From assembly GCA_947482115.1 (NCBI GenBank), contig CANKII010000005.1, positions 62,001-126,000 of the forward strand: a stretch of 64,000 nucleotides of DNA, in the 5' to 3' direction. The stretch is from Fibrobacterota bacterium. Lineage in GTDB: Bacteria; Fibrobacterota; Fibrobacteria; UBA11236. Below, piece by piece: positions 57,865-64,000 of this stretch. The notes beneath the pieces are model-generated. The model ran no database searches. It worked only from the letters and a program-made list of their open reading frames with translations, and was not told the DNA's origin. The first letter of the stretch is position 1; every line of letters begins with the position of its first letter. The translations under genes were made by a program, and so were the position numbers.

Positions 57865-58840
57865 TCGCCTGTCCTTTGTTTGTGGTGAGGAAGACGCAGG
57901 AACACGGCTCGACAAATTTCTCAACGCGCGCCTCGAAGACACTTCGCGTTCCCAAATCCAGAAATGGATCGAAGATGGACTGGCGCTGGTAAACGGGATT
58001 CCGTCCCGCAAAAACACCTCTTTAAATACAGAGGATGTGATTGAAATCGAGATCCCTCCGCAACCGGAAGCCAATTATCTCGAACCCGAAAACATTCCCA
58101 TCCGCATTGTGTATGAAGATGAATTTCTCGCCGTGGTGGACAAACCCAAAGGCATGGTCACCCACCCCGGAAATGGAGTGCGTTCCGGAACTTTGGCCAA
58201 TGCGCTGGCTTATCATTTCAAACAACTTTCCGACATCGGCGGCTGGGATCGTCCCGGCATCGTGCATCGTCTGGATCGAGACACTACCGGCCTGCTCATC
58301 GTGGCGCGGGATAACGTCACTCATGCCGCGTTGTCAAAACAGCTGGAAGAGCACCAAATCCGGCGAACCTATGAAGCCTTGTGCTGGCGCGAATTGTCTC
58401 CGGCCAACGGACTGTTCGATGCTCCGCTGGGAAGACACCCCACCGATCCCTTGAGACGCGCCGTGCGCGAAAACGGAAAATCCGCCATCACCCATTACCG
58501 CGTACTCGACTGGTTTCATTTCGTTTCCCATCTGGAAGTACGCCTTGAAACCGGACGCACCCATCAAATCCGCGTTCATCTTTCGCATGCAGGCTATTCC
58601 ATTGTGGGCGACGCCTTGTACGGCGGACGCGAAACCATGCTGGCGCGCACACAACCCTTATATCACGCCCGTGCGGTGGGTTTGCTCAAGCTTTTGTCGT
58701 CCCAGGCCCTGCACTCCGCCCGTCTGGTCTTTACGCATCCCCGCACCAGCGAGACAATGGAATTCCGCTCCCCCATGCCCGAGGAATTCCGCGCCGCAAT
58801 GGAATTCCTGCAACCTTACAAACGCGAGATGGAATCATGA
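57854..58840 (+). CDS. rluD: Ribosomal large subunit pseudouridine synthase, RluD family
   Basis: 328 residues: an S4-type RNA-binding N-terminus (GTRLDKFLNARLEDTSRSQIQKWIEDG) and the catalytic motif GIVHRLDRDTTGLLIVA with the active Asp. ETGRTHQIRVHLSHAGYSIVGDALYGG follows. It modifies uridines of 23S rRNA helix 69 or a similar site. The start at 57854 removes 43 residues of an upstream frame inside lspA. Confidence 0.93.
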   Translation: MSDNRLSFVCGEEDAGTRLDKFLNARLEDTSRSQIQKWIEDGLALVNGIPSRKNTSLNTEDVIEIEIPPQPEANYLEPENIPIRIVYEDEFLAVVDKPKGMVTHPGNGVRSGTLANALAYHFKQLSDIGGWDRPGIVHRLDRDTTGLLIVARDNVTHAALSKQLEEHQIRRTYEALCWRELSPANGLFDAPLGRHPTDPLRRAVRENGKSAITHYRVLDWFHFVSHLEVRLETGRTHQIRVHLSHAGYSIVGDALYGGRETMLARTQPLYHARAVGLLKLLSSQALHSARLVFTHPRTSETMEFRSPMPEEFRAAMEFLQPYKREMES

Positions 58841-59745
58841 AGAAACCCCCGAAGTTCGATTTTAACCGCGCACTCGCCCGCGGCCACGTTTGTTATGACG
58901 CCGGAGTGGGTCAATGGTGGGAAAGCCAGGCCGCAGATGGCGCACATCGCTCCGCCTATCGCGCCATTGCGGAATACATCCGCGACAAAATGCGAGCAGC
59001 TAAAATCAAATCCCCTCTGATCGTGGACTACGCCTGCGGCGGCGGATTTGTGCTGTTGCAATTGGCCAAGCTTTTGCCCGAAGCGCGACTGGTGGGTTTG
59101 GACGGTTCCAAAAAACTGCTGGCATTGGCTCAATCCCGGTTGGAAGCACAAGGTGTTTCCTGCGCCGCTCTTCCGGCTGATGAAGCTTTTGCAACCCAAG
59201 GCCCCCGTGTTCGTTTAATCCAGACTCTGCTGCCCAATTTCAAATTGCCGAAAGGCAAGGCGGATGCAGTGGCCTTTGTGTTTCCCAACATCGCACCCGG
59301 TCCCAAGGATCAACCGATTTACGATCGCAACGGTTATTTGAATCGCGTGGACGTGGCGGTGGCGAAAATGCTGGCCCGGTTTCGCGAAATGGATCCGGAA
59401 GATGAAGTCACCAAAGATGATCCGGACACCCTGTTCGACGGCTATATGACGGAAAGAGTTTTGGCGCGAAATATCTACGGAATGCTGAAACCGCGTGGGC
59501 AATGGATTAAAGTGGATTATGCCAATGCCCTGCGCTCGGAACTCAGCCAGCTTTCACAACAGCGTTGTTTGTTCTGTGAATGCGCCCTGGAAGCCGCCAT
59601 CAAGGAAACCCGCAGCGAACAACTCTTCGCCATGCGGGACAATGTATTCCGGCGATCCAAAGTCATCATGGACGTTTATCACCAGACCAAGGATGAATCG
59701 GACAAATCCGGCGGATATTTCATCACCTTGCTGGAAGGTCTTTAA
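58837..59745 (+). CDS. Class I SAM-dependent methyltransferase
   Basis: 302 residues. Motif I VDYACGGGFVLLQLAKLLPEARLVGLDGS and FVFPNIAPGPKDQPIYDRNGYLNRVD are visible. The substrate is unknown. The ATG overlaps the rluD stop (ATGA), so it is translationally coupled, perhaps a ribosome- or lipid-linked function. The start MKKPPKFDFNRALARGHVCYDAGVGQWWES is well placed. Confidence 0.78.
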   Translation: MKKPPKFDFNRALARGHVCYDAGVGQWWESQAADGAHRSAYRAIAEYIRDKMRAAKIKSPLIVDYACGGGFVLLQLAKLLPEARLVGLDGSKKLLALAQSRLEAQGVSCAALPADEAFATQGPRVRLIQTLLPNFKLPKGKADAVAFVFPNIAPGPKDQPIYDRNGYLNRVDVAVAKMLARFREMDPEDEVTKDDPDTLFDGYMTERVLARNIYGMLKPRGQWIKVDYANALRSELSQLSQQRCLFCECALEAAIKETRSEQLFAMRDNVFRRSKVIMDVYHQTKDESDKSGGYFITLLEGL

Positions 59746-59879
59746 ACCGCAAAGAAAAGCTTCCGACTGAACACGGTGAGGTAACAACAGGGTAACGCCC
59801 GGGTAACAGTTACAAAATCCGGAAATTGAGTTGATGATTTTTCCACCTTCATCTTCTTGCGACGATTATCTTATTCGTC

Positions 59880-60026
59880 ATGAAGAAAGTTCAACAGGAA
59901 AATGTTCCGTACGATGCGAAAAAGATGTCCGCAAAACAGCTCGTCTATTCAAGCCTTTTCATTGCCGCAGTCGGCATCTTTTTTTTCGGATTGATGTATC
60001 TGGTCAGAAGTTTGACCAGCAACTAA
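59880..60026 (+). CDS. Small single-span membrane protein
   Basis: 48 residues: a charged start MKKVQQENVPYDAKKMSAKQ and one transmembrane helix LVYSSLFIAAVGIFFFGLMYLV, ending RSLTSN. It is short and has no recognised family, but the composition and clean frame support a real gene. It lies 5 bases from the convergent topoisomerase stop codon. Confidence 0.5.
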   Translation: MKKVQQENVPYDAKKMSAKQLVYSSLFIAAVGIFFFGLMYLVRSLTSN

Positions 60027-60031
60027 AACGG

Positions 60032-62530
60032 TTATTCCGCCGATGCTGCCGCAGCGGGTTCATCCGTGGCCGCAACTTTTTTCCCGCGACCTTTAAACTC
60101 TCTCGGCGGGAACTCAAACTGAAGTTTTCCAGCTGAAGTCATTTTCAAGTAGGCATCAAAGAACCGCCTCGTCTTGGAAGATTGAAACCCCTTGAGAAGC
60201 CCCGTCCTTCCTTCCGTCAGCATCTTCTGCATACTCTCGCGATCCAGAGCCTTGCCCAGAATTACCTTGCCCAGACGGAATCCTTTTTTCGCATCCCCAT
60301 CAATCGCAGTTTGCGATAGATAGGACGCCACGGTTTCATACACCGGAGATTCGTCGATGGGTGAATTTCCCAGCGGTTCAGGATTTACGATCTCCGGTTT
60401 CTCACCATCCGCGCCGTTTTCAAACACGAACTCAACCTTGTTTTGATCGGTAAAGCGGATCACCGCCGAAAAAGATTTCCCCTGCTTGCTGCGAAATCCG
60501 GAAAGCGGGCCGATGCGTTTGTTCGTCAGCAGCGCCACAATTTCGTCACCAGACATTTTGCGTCCGCCCAAAACCTTGCGGATGACAAGCTTGGCATCCT
60601 GCGATTCCCAGCGGCTGGGCGTTTCATTCATCGGTTTGCCGTCCAACGGATTGATGAACGTCGTGGTTTGGCGGTCGTTGTCCTCGTTATATCCCTTGAT
60701 ATTGCCGACGATGCGGCGGGCCAAATCCTTGGTTTCATTCATGAAGGCGTCGCGCGTGACGAGACCTTTTTCCATGAGATTCAATTTGTGTTCCCACTCC
60801 CCCGTCAATTCGGGTGAAGTCAATTCCTGAATGTCCATGGCCGCAAGCATGTGCAACAATTCAATGCCCTTGGCGGTGGGAATCAATTCCTTGCCTTCAC
60901 GTACCACGTATTTGTCGGAGATCAAACCTTCGATGGTTGCGGCGCGTGTCGCCGGAGTGCCGAGTCCGCGCTCCTTCATGGCTTCGCGTAAATCTTCGTC
61001 TTCAACCAGCTTGCCCGCACCTTCCATGGCGGAAAGCAACGTCGATTCGTTCAGGCGCGGCGGCGGACGGGTTTGATCCTTGCGGACTTCCACTTCCTTG
61101 GCAATCACGGCATGACCAGGAATCCATGCGGGCAATACGGCTTCTTCGGTGGGATCGATTCCGTAAATCGCCTTCCATCCGGGAATTTCCAAAACCTTGC
61201 CTTCCGTCCGGAAGCTTTCACCTTCAACAACCGACACGCGCGAAGTTTGCAGAAACTTGGCGGGAGGAAAGAACACGGCGAGAAATCGCTGCGTCACCGC
61301 ATTGTAAATCTTCCGCTCTGCGTCGCTGAGCCCCTCGGGGATCACCGAGGTGGGAATGATGGCAAAGTGATCAGAGATTTTGGAACTGTCGAAAATGCGC
61401 TTGTCGGCCTTGACATAATTTTTCTCAAGCGCTTCGGCAGAAAATTTTCCGAAGTCTCCGCCCTTGAGAGTTCCCATCAGATCACGAGCCACAGTCACAT
61501 AATCTTCGGGCAAGTGCCGGCTGTCGGTACGTGGATAGGTCAGCGCCTTGTGTTTTTCATATAAAGCCTGCGCAATGGACAAAGTGGTTTTGGCACTGAA
61601 ACCAAAGCGTGAATTGCCTTCACGTTGCAGCGAAGTCAAATCAAACAGCGGCGGGCTGCTTTGAAATGCGGGCTTTTGATTTTCAGTGACCTCGGCAGTC
61701 TTACCCAGACATTTTTTGGCGATGGCTTCGGCGCGGGCTTCATCCCACAACCGTTCCGCCCTGTCATGCTCATCATCCGATTTTTGAAAGGTGGGATCAA
61801 ACCAACGGCCGTTGTAATCCAATCCGCCTGCCAGTGAAAAAACCGCATGAACCTCGGCGTAATTGCGCGAGACAAACCGCTCGCGCTCATCTTCACGGCG
61901 TACCAACATGGAAAGCGTGGGGGTTTGCACGCGACCGCAAGGTGTCAGAAAAAATCCGCCGTTCTTGGATTTGTATCCGGTGAGCGCGCGCGATCCGTTG
62001 ATGCCAATCAACCAATCCGCCTCGGATCGGGATTGCGCCGCCTGCGCCAGATGAAGCATTTCGGAATCATCGCGCAAATGTTCCAGCGCCTCGACCATGG
62101 CCGACTTGGTCATGCTTTGCAGCCACAACCGTTTGAGTTTGGCCTTCACCGGCTTCGACTCGGAAACGTATTGGAGGATGTAGCGGAAAATCAACTCCCC
62201 TTCACGACCAGCGTCGCAGCCGTTGATTATCTCCGTCACGTCCTTGCGGCGGATCAATTTGCCAAGCGTACCGAGCTGGGTTTTGGTCCGGGGCAAAGCC
62301 CGGATGCCGAAGTTTTCAGGGATGATGGGAAGATGATCGAGGGACCAATCCTTGTGCTTGTCGTCCATTTCCTTGGGCATGGCCAAGGACACAAGATGCC
62401 CCAGGGCAAAGGAAACCAGATATTTTTCGCCTTCCCAGTAGGAATCGTGCTTCTCGAATTTGTCGGGCAGGGCCTTGAGCAGATCCTGTGCGACACTGGG
62501 CTTTTCAGCGATAATAAGCGTTTTGGACAA
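60032..62530 (-). CDS. topB: DNA topoisomerase III
   Basis: A type IA topoisomerase of 832 residues. It has the TOPRIM domain LIIAEKPSVAQDL...CDAGREGELIFRYI, the active-site Tyr in LTYPRTDSRHLPEDY, and a long C-terminal part with the GLLKGFQSSKTRRFFDAYLKM topoisomerase C-terminal repeat and GPLSGFRSKQGKSFSAVIRF. It relaxes and decatenates DNA. TTG start after AAAGGGAGAG. No Cys-type zinc fingers are seen. Confidence 0.93.
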   Translation of the reverse strand: MSKTLIIAEKPSVAQDLLKALPDKFEKHDSYWEGEKYLVSFALGHLVSLAMPKEMDDKHKDWSLDHLPIIPENFGIRALPRTKTQLGTLGKLIRRKDVTEIINGCDAGREGELIFRYILQYVSESKPVKAKLKRLWLQSMTKSAMVEALEHLRDDSEMLHLAQAAQSRSEADWLIGINGSRALTGYKSKNGGFFLTPCGRVQTPTLSMLVRREDERERFVSRNYAEVHAVFSLAGGLDYNGRWFDPTFQKSDDEHDRAERLWDEARAEAIAKKCLGKTAEVTENQKPAFQSSPPLFDLTSLQREGNSRFGFSAKTTLSIAQALYEKHKALTYPRTDSRHLPEDYVTVARDLMGTLKGGDFGKFSAEALEKNYVKADKRIFDSSKISDHFAIIPTSVIPEGLSDAERKIYNAVTQRFLAVFFPPAKFLQTSRVSVVEGESFRTEGKVLEIPGWKAIYGIDPTEEAVLPAWIPGHAVIAKEVEVRKDQTRPPPRLNESTLLSAMEGAGKLVEDEDLREAMKERGLGTPATRAATIEGLISDKYVVREGKELIPTAKGIELLHMLAAMDIQELTSPELTGEWEHKLNLMEKGLVTRDAFMNETKDLARRIVGNIKGYNEDNDRQTTTFINPLDGKPMNETPSRWESQDAKLVIRKVLGGRKMSGDEIVALLTNKRIGPLSGFRSKQGKSFSAVIRFTDQNKVEFVFENGADGEKPEIVNPEPLGNSPIDESPVYETVASYLSQTAIDGDAKKGFRLGKVILGKALDRESMQKMLTEGRTGLLKGFQSSKTRRFFDAYLKMTSAGKLQFEFPPREFKGRGKKVAATDEPAAAASAE

Positions 62531-62583
62531 TGGGACTCTCCCTTTCCCGGGCTTCCGGAGCGAGGGAATAATAATACAACGGT

Positions 62584-63048
62584 CTAGGAATACTTGTTCT
62601 CACCGGTTTGCAACCGGGCATAAAACTCCGCAGGAGTCCCTGCATCAATCAGATTTTTGCGAATATCGGCATCAGAAAGAATCCGTGAGATGGCGGACAA
62701 GGCCCGGATGTGCGGACCGGTGTTGTTGGACGGAGAGACAATCAGGAAGAGAAGATAAACCGGTTGTTTGTCGAGGGCGTCGAAGTCCAGGCCGCGTTTT
62801 ACCGAACATGCGGCAATGCACATTTGATCGAGAAAGTCCACCTTGGCATGCGGCACGGCCAACCCGCAACCAATGCCGGTGGACATTTTGTCCTCGCGTT
62901 CCAGAACGGCGGACAGCAGACGATCGCGATCCGCCAAACCGCGCACCTGACAGAGACGGCTCACCATTTCTTCGATCACTTCGCTGCGTGTGGACTTTTG
63001 CGAGTCCACAATCACACATTCCTCGGTAAACCGGTCCGTCAATTTCAT
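62584..63048 (-). CDS. PTS IIA-type protein, PtsN-like
   Basis: 154 residues from MKLTDRF at 63048, preceded by GGAGG. The phospho-histidine motif GCGLAVPHAKVDF and the GPHIRALSAISRILSDADIRKNLI segment define the mannitol/fructose class IIA, as in PtsN. It could take phosphate from PtsP (51666-53948) by way of an NPr not found here, acting as a regulator rather than a transporter. An in-frame start at 63114 is less likely. Confidence 0.85.
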   Translation of the reverse strand: MKLTDRFTEECVIVDSQKSTRSEVIEEMVSRLCQVRGLADRDRLLSAVLEREDKMSTGIGCGLAVPHAKVDFLDQMCIAACSVKRGLDFDALDKQPVYLLFLIVSPSNNTGPHIRALSAISRILSDADIRKNLIDAGTPAEFYARLQTGENKYS

Positions 63049-63089
63049 GCCGGCATCCTCCACCCCACCACTCGTCGGGGCGGCGGAAT

Positions 63090-64000
63090 TTAGAATTCTG
63101 TTCCCAGAGACCAATACTCCCGGGAGCCTAAATTTCGATTTGTTCCGGCGGAATTCCCGTGACTCCCCCGGAAGGACTGGGCCCAGGTGTATTTCAACAC
63201 GAAAATTCCCAGATTCAGGCGCAGCCCATACCCGGCGCCGATGCCCATTTGTCGTAAAGGATCCCCTTCAGACCAGGCTCCTCCATAATCGAGGAAAATA
63301 TTTCCCATGACATTGCGAATGCTGAAGGGCAGCGGCCATTCCACGGTGAATTCGCTGATGAAGGGATAACGGAATTCGAAATTGGTCAGAAACTTGCGCG
63401 TGCCGGTGAATTCATAGAAGTCGTACCCGCGCAACGGAAATTCCAAATCAGAGAAATAATACTCGGCCAAGGATTTGGGAAGATTGTCGAAGTTGACATG
63501 GGGATTGAAGGTGTAGGATTCTCCGCCCACCACGAATTTATGCGGATTGGTGTAACCGTTCATGGCTTCCGAGAACCCGCCGGAAACCCGTGCGGCAAAG
63601 GTATAGCGTTTGAAAAATTCCCAATAAGCCCGGAGATCTGTTTCCATCTTGTAATAGGAAAACTTGTTCTGATACATCGGCGGCAGATATTGCGCCACCA
63701 CCAAGGCGCGATGGCCCGATACCGGCCCGACGATGCCCCATTGCGAATTATCCTGCACCCAGGACAGGGTGGGAAGCACGGAATTGGTCACGGTGCGGGA
63801 AGCGGTGTCCACATTTCCCAAAGAGTCGTATTGCTGCCATTTACTGGTGGCGAAGCGCGCCACCAAGGCCAACTCGAAACGAGTGAAGGTGGAAAGCGGA
63901 TATTTCACTCCAGCCCCCACTCCGTAAAGTAAATCGGTGAAGTCGCGCTCAAAAATGGAGCTGTCGCTGGGATTGTTGGAAAAAACCAGTGCGCTTGTTT
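63090..64000 (-). CDS. Omp85-type outer-membrane barrel, C-terminal part
   Basis: The frame stays open to the window edge, so the start is outside. The 300 visible residues show barrel strands: LPLRGYDFYEFTGTRKFLTNFEFRYPF (Omp85-like LRGY motif region), NVMGNIFLDYGGAWSEGDP, GAGYGLRLNLGIFVLKYTWAQSF, and a terminal aromatic SLGTEF. BamA/TamA-like surface antigen barrels match this pattern, sometimes fused to an N-terminal propeller. Which one this is cannot be told from the fragment. Confidence 0.7.
   Translation of the reverse strand, partial: TSALVFSNNPSDSSIFERDFTDLLYGVGAGVKYPLSTFTRFELALVARFATSKWQQYDSLGNVDTASRTVTNSVLPTLSWVQDNSQWGIVGPVSGHRALVVAQYLPPMYQNKFSYYKMETDLRAYWEFFKRYTFAARVSGGFSEAMNGYTNPHKFVVGGESYTFNPHVNFDNLPKSLAEYYFSDLEFPLRGYDFYEFTGTRKFLTNFEFRYPFISEFTVEWPLPFSIRNVMGNIFLDYGGAWSEGDPLRQMGIGAGYGLRLNLGIFVLKYTWAQSFRGSHGNSAGTNRNLGSREYWSLGTEF

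Overview
The window is a gene-dense chromosomal segment of a Gram-negative, free-living-type bacterium. It carries an Omp85-type outer-membrane barrel, LspA, PbpC with an alpha-2-macroglobulin lipoprotein, and several exported beta-propeller and repeat proteins. Two of these end in tails that look like type IX-style sorting domains. That mix, plus the GlgM/GlgE glucan route, fits the FCB group and perhaps Fibrobacterota. This is an inference from gene style; there is no rRNA in the window to confirm it.

Layout. 0-2 kb: end of nadC, coaX and a UDP-glucuronate decarboxylase gene, overlapping in one operon (+). 2-7.5 kb: a biotin operon (-), bioD-bioF-bioH-bioC, interrupted between bioH and bioC by three genes: a degenerate Dam-like methyltransferase, a small PD-(D/E)XK nuclease and an intact Dam-like methyltransferase. 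7.6-10.2 kb: tRNA-Val, a 1.1-kb islet bounded by a copy of the tRNA 3' end, an outer-membrane-like protein and a 620-base stretch with little coding content. 10.2-18.1 kb: pbpC and a very large alpha-2-macroglobulin gene. 18.2-31.3 kb: mostly housekeeping genes (ung, zwf, tkt, larE, gmk, eno), with a GGR-like flavoprotein, an rRNA-type methyltransferase, a repeat-built surface protein and an M50-like membrane peptidase. 31.4-35 kb: exported Cys-rich proteins, a CrtC-like lipocalin and a propeller protein. 35-42 kb: glycosyltransferases, a DUF2334 deacetylase-like protein, twin Dabb proteins and a 14-repeat propeller lipoprotein. 42-45.6 kb: a CobS-like protein, RNase R and small ORFs. 45.7-48.8 kb: glgM-glgE. 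48.9-51.2 kb: a propeller-FN3 surface protein and a ParE-type toxin-antitoxin pair. 51.4-55.3 kb: ptsP and an isolated dnaA. 55.6-64 kb: squalene/phytoene synthase, lspA, rluD, a methyltransferase, topoisomerase III, a PtsN-like IIA protein and the end of an Omp85-type barrel.

Three threads run across the window. First, small palindromic elements are scattered throughout. Five have perfectly matched arms that extend into locus-specific flanks, some lie in frame inside genes (coaX, bioH, glgE), and one supplies the ptsP stop codon. A second, 125-150 bp MITE-like family occurs three times. Second, the restriction-modification-like cassette inside the biotin operon contains one catalytically intact and one stripped-down Dam paralog. 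Third, four convergent gene pairs end on the same shared TTAA, and several genes start 6-9 bases after a -10-like hexamer with no Shine-Dalgarno sequence, which suggests leaderless transcripts.

No CRISPR array, rRNA, transposase, integrase or phage gene was seen.
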